DNA from: a virus
Direction: 5' to 3' (one strand)
Length of the DNA: 64,000 nt
IMG/VR virus record: IMGVR_UViG_3300046514_000858
Coordinates: 29,746 to 93,745 of that record
The notes beneath the pieces are model-generated. The model ran no database searches, was not told the DNA's origin, and saw only the letters and a program-made list of their open reading frames with translations. Below are positions 1 to 6,504 of the stretch, one piece after another. The position numbers and the translations under genes were made by a program. The stretch's first letter is position 1; each line of letters opens with the position of its first letter.

Positions 1-131
1 TGCAGGGGCAAGGGTGACGAACCACCGGCCGATGCCGGGTAACAGGCTGATCACTTAGGGGATTTTTGAATCGCTTTTCCTGTCATACCCTCCTCGTTCG
101 GTCGTCTCTAATACGGCTGATGAAAGGAGAA
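1..131. other. Left edge and leader of first gene
   Basis: No convincing coding sequence is visible in the first 74 bases; any gene entering from the left edge ends before about base 60. The rest is the P-A promoter-like element and the ribosome-binding leader of the first gene. Confidence 0.5.
81..107 (+). promoter_or_regulatory. P-A promoter-like element
   Basis: TGTCAT at 81-86 and GGTCGTCT at 100-107, preceded by TTTTCC. The 19-base offset is the same in all eight copies. It is followed by TAAT, CTGATGA and an AAGGAG site for the gene at 135. Confidence 0.65.
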
Positions 132-134
132 ATG

Positions 135-407
135 ATGGGTGCCTCGCGACTGGTTCCGGTGATCGTGAAGTTCGTCTGCGCGGGAAACGTGGCTATGACG
201 CCTTCCGCGTGGCAGTCGAAGTACTGCGGCAAGCCCAACGACGCGAATCTGGCCAAGCACATCGACCACCTCTCGAAGTCCTTCTTGCCCGGCGGTGTCA
301 ACGAGCACTGCGGCCCCACCAAGATCGTGTCCGCCGAGGTCATCCGTCAGTCGACCGGTGAGGTGCTGGCGAAGTGGATGATGCCGATGTTCGAGGTGAT
401 CGCGTGA
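135..407 (+). CDS. Hypothetical protein (90 aa)
   Basis: Unrecognised small soluble protein. I chose the second of two adjacent ATGs because AAGGAG (124-129) then has a 5-base spacer; the upstream in-frame ATG at 66 would run through the P-A element. Basic N-terminal half with two well separated cysteines and a hydrophobic, Met-rich C-terminus. Its stop overlaps the GTG of a tiny Cys-rich ORF, so the two are probably translationally coupled. It is the first gene of a P-A unit. Confidence 0.6.
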   Translation: MGASRLVPVIVKFVCAGNVAMTPSAWQSKYCGKPNDANLAKHIDHLSKSFLPGGVNEHCGPTKIVSAEVIRQSTGEVLAKWMMPMFEVIA

Positions 408-502
408 GCGCCCCGACCTGCGGATGTCCGGTCGACGCACCCGAGGCCGACTCGACCCAGTACCCGTGTCCCTGCGGGGATCATTGTCAGATTTGTAAGT
501 GA
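404..502 (+). CDS. Cys-rich mini-protein (32 aa)
   Basis: A GTG start overlaps the previous stop (GTGA). The 32-residue product contains seven cysteines in three pairs or near-pairs (TCGC, CPCG, HCQIC), which suggests a small metal-binding knuckle. Coupled translation and the cysteine spacing argue that it is real; nothing else identifies a function. It is short enough that gene callers would skip it. Confidence 0.4.
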   Translation: MSAPTCGCPVDAPEADSTQYPCPCGDHCQICK

Positions 503-516
503 AGTCAGAGGACACT

Positions 517-696
517 ATGAACAGCCTCGACAAGCAGATCGCCGCAGCCGACCGAGTATGGCGCGCACACGGGCAGCGCCTACTCGCTGTAGGCGCGATC
601 TGGACACCCGTCCTGCAGCATCTCTTCGACATGAAGGAATACCTTGAATCCCAGCGTCGACATGCCCGGAAGTCCAAGCGTTCCTGTAAGAGTTGA
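517..696 (+). CDS. Hypothetical protein (59 aa)
   Basis: The start at 517 follows AGAGGA with a 6-base spacer; an in-frame ATG lies 18 bases upstream without a ribosome site. The product is helical with a Lys/Arg/Ser-rich tail. It ends about 15 bases before a strong terminator, so it closes the first rightward unit. Its 3' end contains a GTCCAAG and a GCGTTCCTG string; as both lie inside codons and precede no gene, I treat them as chance. Confidence 0.5.
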   Translation: MNSLDKQIAAADRVWRAHGQRLLAVGAIWTPVLQHLFDMKEYLESQRRHARKSKRSCKS

Positions 697-712
697 CTTC
701 TTTCCGCAACCG

Positions 713-751
713 CCCCCGGGATCGTACCACACACGATTCCGGGGGTTTTTT
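713..751 (+). terminator. Rho-independent terminator
   Basis: Inverted repeat CCCCCGGGATCGT / ACGATTCCGGGGG around a short ACCACAC loop, followed directly by six T. It ends the unit begun at the first P-A element; the T run abuts the next P-A element. Confidence 0.85.
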
Positions 752-753
752 AT

Positions 754-780
754 TGTTACGCTCCGCGCGCCGGGTCGTCT
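754..780 (+). promoter_or_regulatory. P-A promoter-like element
   Basis: TGTTAC at 754-759 and GGTCGTCT at 773-780, then TACT, GTGATGAATGGAGG. It starts immediately after the terminator T tract, so it re-initiates transcription for the gene at 806. Confidence 0.7.
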
Positions 781-805
781 TACTCTCGTGATGAATGGAG
801 GAAAA

Positions 806-1018
806 ATGATCGTGAGCAAGGAAGCCAAGGCCGCCGCGCGCGCCGAGAAGGCGCTGGACAAGCAGATCGAGGCCGAGTACTACAAGCAGGGCTCGGGCGT
901 GATGGTCGACATCATGGACATCGGGAAAATCTTCCGCGACGTCAAGCTGGAGCTCGCCGCGGGGACGCCGTTGCCGACTGCCATTTCGGCAGCTATCGCC
1001 AAGTACCGCAAGAACTAG
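806..1018 (+). CDS. Hypothetical protein (70 aa)
   Basis: Starts 4 bases after GGAGG (797-801); a GTG two codons downstream is an alternative. Highly charged, Ala/Lys/Glu-rich helical N-terminus followed by a small C-terminal helix. No family recognised. It is the only gene between the P-A element at 754 and the next P-A element at 1043, so it is probably monocistronic. Confidence 0.6.
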   Translation: MIVSKEAKAAARAEKALDKQIEAEYYKQGSGVMVDIMDIGKIFRDVKLELAAGTPLPTAISAAIAKYRKN

Positions 1019-1042
1019 ATTCCGTTTCCCGCGTCACTTTCC

Positions 1043-1069
1043 TGTTACGGCCGATACGGTGGGTCGTCT
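1043..1069 (+). promoter_or_regulatory. P-A promoter-like element
   Basis: TTTCC then TGTTAC at 1043-1048 and GGTCGTCT at 1062-1069, followed by TACTTCCGTGATGA. Same spacing as the other copies. Confidence 0.7.
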
Positions 1070-1079
1070 TACTTCCGTG

Positions 1080-1175
1080 ATGAGAAAGATGATCGCGGCC
1101 CTGCGGGAGTGGTTCTCTGCGGGGCAGGTTGACCCGGCGGAGTTGAAGAAGGTGCTCGACGGGTTCTGGATCTAG
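1080..1175 (+). CDS. Small ORF (31 aa)
   Basis: This ORF begins at the ATGA that follows the P-A element. A 31-residue amphipathic product rich in Lys/Glu with three Trp/Phe near the end. It lacks a clear ribosome site, so the start may instead be the ATG three codons later. A possible leader peptide for the downstream pair of genes. Confidence 0.35.
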   Translation: MRKMIAALREWFSAGQVDPAELKKVLDGFWI

Positions 1176-1191
1176 CGGAAGGGAGACTCGG

Positions 1192-1320
1192 ATGGAGATG
1201 AAGATGTCGGAAGGGGAGCTGCTGGTGATGGCGCTGGGCGGAGATCCGGCGGAAGCGTGGGAGCTGTTCGAGCCCGCCCCGGTGGCCCCCGCCCCGGCTC
1301 TGGTCTTGGTGGAAGCGTAA
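1192..1320 (+). CDS. Small acidic protein (42 aa)
   Basis: ATG follows GAAGGGAG (1179-1186) with a good spacer. The product is acidic and ends in a Pro/Ala/Val-rich tail. It stops 10 bases before the next start and the intervening AAGGAGG overlaps the stop, so it is the first member of an operon with the 304-aa gene. Function unknown. Confidence 0.45.
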   Translation: MEMKMSEGELLVMALGGDPAEAWELFEPAPVAPAPALVLVEA

Positions 1321-1330
1321 GGAGGATCGG

Positions 1331-2245
1331 ATGGCGAAGAAAGAAGAGAAGCTGACCCCGGGCCTCGACAAGGTGAAGGCATCGCTCGACGCGACCTTCG
1401 CCCGTATCGAGCCCAAGCTGAAGAGCATCCTGCAGGCGGCCTACCGCAAGGACGCGGATCGAGCCTTCGCGGCTCTGATGGAGTACGCGCCGAAGGCCAA
1501 GACGGGAGACCGACTGGGTGAGTACGGTTCCCCGTCGGAAAATTACTACCACTGGACCCAGTACGACAAGGACGCCGCCATGAAGGTGTGGTACGCGTCC
1601 TTCAAACGCACCGCCGACGACTCGGTGCCCGCCGCGGCTTACAAGACGATGCCTCCAGATCACATGCAGTCTTTCGCCGACATCGTGGAATGGGCCAAGT
1701 ACCTCTCGGTCAGCTACCACAACGCTGACAAGCGCGCGAAGGATTCCGTCGAGAACGCGCGGGACTCCTTCGTTCGGAAGAACGTCGCGAAGTTCGGCAA
1801 CGTCCTCGTCGCCTGCGACATCACCACGGTCGACGGTCGCGTCGAGTGGAAGGGTGGATACTTCGAGGGCTTTCTGAAGATCGGCCTGCCGACCGGCCTG
1901 ATCACGGCCGAGGTCTCCCTGAAGTACGTGCTGCGCCGGATCCCCCGGACGACGCCCTACTACCAGTATCCCCTGATCTTCCTCTGCGCCAAGATCGGCG
2001 AGAAGGAAATGAACCGTCCCTCGGAGGCCGAGCTCCGCGAGGCGCTCGGCAACGGCAAAGCCCCGACTCCCGCGGAGGTCTTCGCCGCCAAGGGCTACTG
2101 CCCCGGGTCCGGGAAGGAATCGCACCCGACGTTGAAGGCGTGGGGCCGCGACCGCAAGATTTGCAGCGAGTGCAAGGGCGTGTTCTACGCGAGCCCCACG
2201 TCCGGACTCGTGCGTGCCCACCGCGCCTACGTGAAGAAGAGCTAG
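1331..2245 (+). CDS. Hypothetical protein with C-terminal zinc-ribbon-like tail (304 aa)
   Basis: Strong AAGGAGG (1319-1325) upstream. The body is mixed alpha/beta with no recognised motif. The last 60 residues contain a CPGSG...CSEC pattern (two Cys pairs about 27 residues apart) with intervening His and Lys, typical of a zinc ribbon, which suggests nucleic-acid or protein binding. It sits in a P-A unit with small genes on both sides. Function not assigned. Confidence 0.7.
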   Translation: MAKKEEKLTPGLDKVKASLDATFARIEPKLKSILQAAYRKDADRAFAALMEYAPKAKTGDRLGEYGSPSENYYHWTQYDKDAAMKVWYASFKRTADDSVPAAAYKTMPPDHMQSFADIVEWAKYLSVSYHNADKRAKDSVENARDSFVRKNVAKFGNVLVACDITTVDGRVEWKGGYFEGFLKIGLPTGLITAEVSLKYVLRRIPRTTPYYQYPLIFLCAKIGEKEMNRPSEAELREALGNGKAPTPAEVFAAKGYCPGSGKESHPTLKAWGRDRKICSECKGVFYASPTSGLVRAHRAYVKKS

Positions 2246-2254
2246 GAGGATTCA

Positions 2255-2527
2255 ATGAGTCGCTACGACGAGAATTCGCCGCGCGCGCTGATCGCCAAGA
2301 TCCGCGAGAGCTACAAGCAAAACTGCGTGATCGACATGCGCGGCTTCTGGATGCCCGCCGACGAGAGCGGCAAAGAGCCGGTGCAGCTCACGGACGAGCA
2401 GAAGCTCGCCGTCGAGACGCGTCTCAAGGACAACTTCCGGATCTGGTGGCAGACGTGGGTCGGCCCGCGGCTCGATATGATCGAAGACCGCGTCGTCAAG
2501 AATCGCAAGCCGATTCCTCCGGCCTAG
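2255..2527 (+). CDS. Hypothetical protein (90 aa)
   Basis: Preceded by AGGAGGA with a 4-5 base spacer, 9 bases after the previous stop, so co-transcribed with the zinc-ribbon gene. Basic, Trp-rich central helix (FRIWWQTWVGPR) and a Pro-rich end. No family recognised. Confidence 0.6.
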   Translation: MSRYDENSPRALIAKIRESYKQNCVIDMRGFWMPADESGKEPVQLTDEQKLAVETRLKDNFRIWWQTWVGPRLDMIEDRVVKNRKPIPPA

Positions 2528-2529
2528 TC

Positions 2530-2538
2530 GCGTTCTTA
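2530..2538 (+). promoter_or_regulatory. P-B element (leaderless-type)
   Basis: GCGTTCTTA, 6 bases before the ATG at 2545. There is no ribosome site between it and the start codon. Confidence 0.55.
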
Positions 2539-2544
2539 GATGGT

Positions 2545-2808
2545 ATGAACGTCACAAGGTGGTACAAGACCTTCGCAGCAATCGCCGGGTGGAAGAAGCG
2601 CCGCCTTCATGATCGTGCCGAGTACGTCGGCACCGACTTCCGCTGCTTCGTGGTGAATCACGACGCGCTGGTGAGCTGGTCGCGCAAGTTCAAGTTCGAT
2701 TTCTACATCAGCGACGACAAGGTGTCCATCCACGAGCCCGGACTCATCATCCACGCGGGCTGGATCGTCGCCGTGATCCGCTGGCCGTTCGGCCGTCGCA
2801 TCAGGTAG
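2545..2808 (+). CDS. Hypothetical protein, leaderless-type start (87 aa)
   Basis: Only the part from 2545 of a longer open frame is taken as the gene, because upstream codons overlap two real genes and the ATG sits 6 bases after a P-B element without any Shine-Dalgarno. The product has a basic Trp/Lys/Arg-rich N-terminus and beta-rich remainder (VSIHEPGLIIHAGWIVAVI). It overlaps the end of the convergent gene by 8 bases. Function unknown. Confidence 0.55.
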   Translation: MNVTRWYKTFAAIAGWKKRRLHDRAEYVGTDFRCFVVNHDALVSWSRKFKFDFYISDDKVSIHEPGLIIHAGWIVAVIRWPFGRRIR

Positions 2809-3334
2809 GCTTGGCCGCGTAGCGTTCCAGCGCCCCGAGGCTGCGCTTGGCGCGCTTCAGTCGCGTGGTGAGAGCCTTGATCTTCCGCTCCAGTCCCTTG
2901 ATCTGCCGCTGGCGCTTCTCGATCTTCTTCGCCCGGATGTCAGCGATCAGCGGAGGAGGGATCGGCGGGAGCTCGGCTTTCTTCAGAGCGCCATTCATCC
3001 AGCCGTTCTTGATTGCCCATGCCCGCAGCTTCCGCTCGATCCGCGCGTGCACTTTCGAGTGGGGCCGCCCTCCGATCTTCTCGGTGTAGTACCAGTGCGA
3101 GAAGAGGTGGATCAGATCACCCCATCCCTTCTCGACGTTGACACGGAACTCGCTTCCGCGCAGCCACGTATAGCGGTTGCCGGAAGTCTCCGTGATCCGG
3201 TAGGGGAATTTGTGGCCGCTGAGATGTCGGTACATCTTCCGGACTGCTCGGGTGGCCTCGTCGAGGGTCAGTGGAGTGACCGGGTCGACCGGCTTGATCA
3301 GGTTCACTTTCTCGTACGCCTGCGCGATGTTCAC
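2801..3334 (-). CDS. Hypothetical protein with C-terminal coiled coil (177 aa)
   Basis: GTG start 6 bases after AGGAGG on the minus strand. The N-terminal half contains an aromatic/His segment (HLFSHWYY, then PHSK.H) that could bind metal; the last 55 residues are a Lys/Arg-rich heptad-like coiled coil. Third gene of the leftward operon driven by the minus-strand P-A element at 3916-3942. No family recognised. Confidence 0.65.
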   Translation of the reverse strand: MNIAQAYEKVNLIKPVDPVTPLTLDEATRAVRKMYRHLSGHKFPYRITETSGNRYTWLRGSEFRVNVEKGWGDLIHLFSHWYYTEKIGGRPHSKVHARIERKLRAWAIKNGWMNGALKKAELPPIPPPLIADIRAKKIEKRQRQIKGLERKIKALTTRLKRAKRSLGALERYAAKPT

Positions 3335-3343
3335 GCCGTCCTC

Positions 3344-3664
3344 CTAGAATTTCAACTGGCCGTTGATCTTGTCCCGTAGATTCCTCGCAGCCACGAGCCG
3401 CCCGCGGGAATCGACGTCGTTGTTATCGCTCGCGATATCGATGATGCTTCCGCAAACGGTCTCAGCCAACCACTTCGCATCGCGGTCATTCAACTCCAGC
3501 CACGACCGTGTCTCCTCCGCGCGCGCGAGGCGCGCGTACAGGTGCGTCGCATACCCCAGCGCGCAGGTCTTGTACTGCTCGACGCCCTCGTCTTCGATCC
3601 ATGCTTCGAGGTCGTTCCACACCGCGCGTTCCTGAGCCCGCGTGACTTTCACCCGCACCGTCAT
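3344..3664 (-). CDS. Hypothetical protein (106 aa)
   Basis: Start chosen at the ATG preceded by AAGGAGA on the minus strand; the longer frame has no ribosome site. All-helical with a central aromatic segment (YATHLYARLARAEE). Middle gene of the leftward operon, separated by 9-10 bases from each neighbour. Function unknown. Confidence 0.6.
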   Translation of the reverse strand: MTVRVKVTRAQERAVWNDLEAWIEDEGVEQYKTCALGYATHLYARLARAEETRSWLELNDRDAKWLAETVCGSIIDIASDNNDVDSRGRLVAARNLRDKINGQLKF

Positions 3665-3674
3665 ATCTCTCCTT

Positions 3675-3878
3675 CTAGCTCTGGGCCAGAACCGCCAGTC
3701 CGAACACGATGGCCTTGTCGAACGCGTCGTCGTCCAGTTTCTCCAGTTTCTCCCACGACTCCGCACTCACGAGGTACCCGTACTTCGGGATCACGCCCGA
3801 GGTTTTCGCGAAAATCTTGAAGCCCTTCTTGGTTTGCTGGGCTTTGAAATTCGCCGTCTCTTTCACCGCAACGCCCAT
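3675..3878 (-). CDS. Hypothetical protein (67 aa)
   Basis: First gene of the leftward operon. The start is the ATG after GGAAAGGAGATCGGC; the same leader sequence (GGAAAGGAGATCGG) precedes the gene at 4587 on the other strand, so both share P-A element plus leader. The product looks like a small alpha/beta fold (FKIFAKTSGVIPKYGYLVSAE). Function unknown. Confidence 0.6.
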   Translation of the reverse strand: MGVAVKETANFKAQQTKKGFKIFAKTSGVIPKYGYLVSAESWEKLEKLDDDAFDKAIVFGLAVLAQS

Positions 3879-3915
3879 GCCGATCTCCTTTCCACACGTA
3901 CCGATCACGTAATAT

Positions 3916-3942
3916 AGACGACCCACCCCGCCGATCATGACA
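3916..3942 (-). promoter_or_regulatory. P-A promoter-like element (minus strand)
   Basis: On the minus strand TGTCAT (3942-3937) and GGTCGTCT (3923-3916) with the same 19-base offset, followed by ATATTACGTGATCGG. It drives the leftward operon; the plus-strand copy at 3967 lies back to back with it. Confidence 0.7.
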
Positions 3943-3966
3943 CGAAATCGCGATTATCATTTTCTT

Positions 3967-3993
3967 TGTTATACCCGCCCGGGTGCGGCGTCT
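3967..3993 (+). promoter_or_regulatory. P-A promoter-like element
   Basis: TGTTAT at 3967-3972 and CGGCGTCT at 3986-3993 (two differences from GGTCGTCT), followed by TACTGTCGTGATGAGCGAAGGAGG. Divergent to the minus-strand copy 25 bases away. Confidence 0.65.
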
Positions 3994-4021
3994 TACTGTC
4001 GTGATGAGCGAAGGAGGTCGA

Positions 4022-4186
4022 GTGAGTGTGAAGCGCGGGCCCGGGAAGAAGAGCTACTGGCTGACCTGCTGGGCGATGAAGGCAAGCGCGGCTGGCATGC
4101 CCATGGAAGAGATCAAAGTGAAGATGGCGGAGATGAAGAAGAAGTCCATCGCCGAGATCATGGCGTGGACGAAGGAGAACTCATGA
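4022..4186 (+). CDS. Hypothetical protein (54 aa)
   Basis: GTG start 4 bases after AAGGAGG; the upstream ATG of the open frame lies inside the P-A leader. Basic N-terminus, Met/Lys-rich amphipathic helix at the end. Its stop overlaps the next ATG (ATGA). Function unknown. Confidence 0.5.
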   Translation: MSVKRGPGKKSYWLTCWAMKASAAGMPMEEIKVKMAEMKKKSIAEIMAWTKENS

Positions 4187-4503
4187 AAGCGAAACTGAAG
4201 CGCCTCCCGGTGTACCGCTCGGCCCTCGGCGATTCCTCGAACGACGGGATCTCCGGGAAGGAATCCCACGTCTATCTGATCGAGCTCGACGGCTTGATCC
4301 CGCCCCAGATCCCGCTAGAGGCCGTCTTCCGCGCCGAACAGCGCGGTCCGAAGTACTTCGCCCTGATTCCCTTCGTGTCGCCCGTCAAGATGTGCGGCCC
4401 GATGTTCGGCGGGAACCTCGCCATGGACGAGGATTCCGGCCGGATCTACAAGATCCACGACCGCTTCGAGACGCCGGAGCTGAATGCACTGTTGAGTTCT
4501 TGA
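4183..4503 (+). CDS. Hypothetical protein (106 aa)
   Basis: Translationally coupled to the preceding gene through ATGA, with GAAGGAG inside that gene as ribosome site. Beta-rich (VYLIELDGLIPPQIPL, KYFALIPFVSPV). The P-A element of the next unit begins 10 bases after its stop. No family recognised. Confidence 0.6.
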   Translation: MKAKLKRLPVYRSALGDSSNDGISGKESHVYLIELDGLIPPQIPLEAVFRAEQRGPKYFALIPFVSPVKMCGPMFGGNLAMDEDSGRIYKIHDRFETPELNALLSS

Positions 4504-4513
4504 CGCTTTTTCC

Positions 4514-4540
4514 TGTCACGGGCGTCGGGGTCGGGCGTCT
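4514..4540 (+). promoter_or_regulatory. P-A promoter-like element
   Basis: CTTTTTCC then TGTCAC at 4514-4519 and GGGCGTCT at 4533-4540, followed by CAGATACGTGGCGATGATG. Same 19-base offset. Confidence 0.65.
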
Positions 4541-4586
4541 CAGATACGTGGCGATGATGATCGGAAACTGCGGAAAGGAGATCGGT

Positions 4587-4967
4587 ATGAGCGAGCTGAA
4601 TCTGGTGGCCCTGTTCGGGAAGGCCCACGCGGCGGGGAACGCGGCGGCTGCGGCCTTGATCCCGGTTCCCATGATCGTCGCGGAGCACGCGAGTCCGCTG
4701 GATGACGCCTCCCCGGTGGTCCAGAGCTGGCAGGTGGAAGGCGGGGTGTGCGGCTTCGCGTGGGTGACGATCTCCCCCGGGACCTCGAAGGCAGCGCGGT
4801 TCGCGAAGGAGCACTACGGCGCGCGGAAGGGGTACTACGGCGGAATGGAGCTCCGGGTGTCCCAGTTCGGGCAGAGCATGCAGAAGAAGGAAGCCTACGC
4901 CGGAGCGTTCGCCGCGGTCCTGAGCGCCGCGGGGATCACGGCCTACTCCGGTTCTCGGATGGACTAA
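4587..4967 (+). CDS. Hypothetical protein (126 aa)
   Basis: ATG follows AAGGAG (4575-4580) in the leader GGAAAGGAGATCGG that is also used by the minus-strand gene at 3878. Ala/Gly-rich, with an aromatic Gly-rich middle (HYGARKGYYGGMELRV). Shows no recognised domain. Single gene between a P-A element and a P-B element. Confidence 0.6.
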   Translation: MSELNLVALFGKAHAAGNAAAAALIPVPMIVAEHASPLDDASPVVQSWQVEGGVCGFAWVTISPGTSKAARFAKEHYGARKGYYGGMELRVSQFGQSMQKKEAYAGAFAAVLSAAGITAYSGSRMD

Positions 4968-4988
4968 GCGCATTTCTTCCGAGATCAC

Positions 4989-4997
4989 GCGTTCTTG
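4989..4997 (+). promoter_or_regulatory. P-B element (leaderless-type)
   Basis: GCGTTCTTG, 6 bases before the GTG at 5004, with no ribosome site in between. Confidence 0.5.
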
Positions 4998-5003
4998 TCT
5001 GGT

Positions 5004-5465
5004 GTGAAATGTACGCAATGTCCCCGTATCGCGCAATACGATAGGCGACGTTGTCCTAAGTGTTTGGCAACTTCGCGCGCTTGTGCTAGGGCATATTATG
5101 CCGCCAACCCCGAACGTGCTCGTGCTGCGGTTCGAGCCTATCAGGCAACTCACAAGGCGGCGCTGAGACTCTACAACCGAAAGTGGCGCACCAAGAAATG
5201 TCGGGAGTACAATTCTTGGGCGTGCATGATTCAGCGTTGCACAAATTCCAAACACCATGCCTTTCACAACTACGGTGGCCGCGGCATTAAGGTCTGCGCG
5301 CGCTGGCGTAATTCCTTTGAGCACTTTCTCGCCGACATGGGTCCGCGGCCAAGTCCGAAGCATTCCATCGACCGCTTCCCCAACAACGACGGCGACTACG
5401 AGCCCGGCAACTGTCGCTGGGCTACGGCGAGAGAGCAGGCGCGTAATCAACGAGGGCGTGTATGA
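5004..5465 (+). CDS. HNH/AP2-type DNA-binding or homing endonuclease-like protein (153 aa)
   Basis: The C-terminal 85 residues match the widespread phage family with the pattern W-x-x-M-x-x-RC, YGGRGIKVC-x-RW, F-x-x-DMG-x-RP, SIDR and NCRW, usually annotated as HNH or AP2-type homing endonuclease. The N-terminus has a CTQCP...CPKC zinc knuckle and an Arg/Tyr-rich linker. The gene is noticeably less GC-biased at third positions than its neighbours, which suggests later acquisition. GTG at 5004 is chosen from P-B spacing; a TTG lies 9 bases upstream. Confidence 0.75.
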   Translation: MKCTQCPRIAQYDRRRCPKCLATSRACARAYYAANPERARAAVRAYQATHKAALRLYNRKWRTKKCREYNSWACMIQRCTNSKHHAFHNYGGRGIKVCARWRNSFEHFLADMGPRPSPKHSIDRFPNNDGDYEPGNCRWATAREQARNQRGRV

Positions 5466-5728
5466 CCATAAAATTTATCGACGTCGACCAGAAAGCCATC
5501 GCGGATCGGGACCCGAACCCCATCAACATCCGCATCCGGACGCCGATGCCATCTCCCCTCGGAGAGTTCGCGTGCCTGCGCGCGCGCGAGGTATTTATCT
5601 CCGGCCCCAGTGAGATCCGCTACTGCCCGGTTCATCCCCAGCCGTTCGGTGCGCGCGTCTGGGTTCAGACCGATTCACCGATCATGTACAAGTCCAGCGA
5701 ATTATTGGACTGGCAGCGAATCCCGTGA
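5462..5728 (+). CDS. Hypothetical protein (88 aa)
   Basis: ATG overlaps the preceding stop by four bases (ATGA). Beta-rich with two cysteines and a Pro-rich centre. It overlaps the following GTG by four bases, so this is a tightly coupled set with the HNH/AP2 gene and the next gene. Function unknown. Confidence 0.55.
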   Translation: MTIKFIDVDQKAIADRDPNPINIRIRTPMPSPLGEFACLRAREVFISGPSEIRYCPVHPQPFGARVWVQTDSPIMYKSSELLDWQRIP

Positions 5729-6216
5729 ACTCCACGCTGGCCGCCCCGACCCTCGATCTCAAGGTTGAGCCGATCCTGCGACCCGACGGCAAGGCCCGGG
5801 CCTACGCCATCAACGGGCGCATGCACACGCTGATCGACCGGGACAACCAGCGCTATCTCTACCGCCTCGGGCGTTTCATCGTCAAGGTCGGCGTGCAGAG
5901 CAAGATGGAGGCCGCTCGCGCAGCCGGGTCGTGCGCCGGGTCGCCCTACTTCTGGCCGCTCGTCGGCTCGGGCAAGGTGAACGGCCTCAAGTACGACGAC
6001 GTCTGGTGGACCGCGCAGGAGATCCTGCCGTTGAAGCGCGCGATCTACACCTACGACCGGGACGAGTGGTGCGCGGCCTACCATGTGATCCTCGGGGTGG
6101 CCGCCGATCACCACATCTACGATATCGAGCTGGACGAATTCCCGGACGGCCTGATGAGGCCGCACAACTGGACCATTTTCCGGGACACCCCGGTCATCTA
6201 CGACTACGGCATGTAA
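5725..6216 (+). CDS. Hypothetical protein, possible reduced kinase-like fold (163 aa)
   Basis: GTG start overlapping the previous stop. The order of segments (YLYRLGRFIVKVG with a buried Lys, then HHIYDIELDE, RPHNWTIFRDTPVIYDYG) resembles the VAIK lysine, catalytic loop and D-Y-G end of kinase-like phage proteins, but the catalytic HxD-N order is not clear and the protein is far shorter than a kinase. I offer the fold only as a suggestion. Confidence 0.55.
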   Translation: MNSTLAAPTLDLKVEPILRPDGKARAYAINGRMHTLIDRDNQRYLYRLGRFIVKVGVQSKMEAARAAGSCAGSPYFWPLVGSGKVNGLKYDDVWWTAQEILPLKRAIYTYDRDEWCAAYHVILGVAADHHIYDIELDEFPDGLMRPHNWTIFRDTPVIYDYGM

Positions 6217-6226
6217 GGAGGACAAC

Positions 6227-6439
6227 ATGGGACAGCAGAAGAAAGACGCGCCCGTTCAGAAAACCCCCAAGAAGGGCAAGAGTGTGCACACGGTGCACTC
6301 CTCGGTGAAGTACGCCATCCGGCACGGCTACACGCCGGGATCGAGCCCGCGTCGCACGGGCAAGCGCTGGAATTCCGGCCGTCGCGAGCGCATGCTCAAC
6401 GCCCCGACGAAATCGGCGGGCCTGCCGAAGGTGCACTGA
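6227..6439 (+). CDS. Small basic protein (70 aa)
   Basis: Preceded by AAGGAGG. Very basic with Lys/Arg/Gly/Ser/Pro throughout and no hydrophobic core, so it is likely a nucleic-acid-binding or disordered protein. Last gene of its unit, 13 bases before the next P-A element. Confidence 0.55.
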   Translation: MGQQKKDAPVQKTPKKGKSVHTVHSSVKYAIRHGYTPGSSPRRTGKRWNSGRRERMLNAPTKSAGLPKVH

Positions 6440-6452
6440 CCGCCGCTTTTTC

Positions 6453-6479
6453 TGTTACGCCGCGCCTCCATGGTCGTCT
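6453..6479 (+). promoter_or_regulatory. P-A promoter-like element
   Basis: CTTTTTC then TGTTAC at 6453-6458 and GGTCGTCT at 6472-6479, followed by CTATTACGTGATGAATGGAGG. Confidence 0.7.
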
Positions 6480-6504
6480 CTATTACGTGATGAATGGAGG
6501 AAGC

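Noticed and set aside
672-686. Overlapping GTCCAAG and GCGTTCCTG
   Set aside because: Inside the end of a small gene and directly before a terminator; no gene could be served.
1846-2808. Long 320-codon plus-strand frame
   Set aside because: Its first 230 codons are an out-of-frame shadow of two genes with ribosome sites; only the segment from 2545 is kept.
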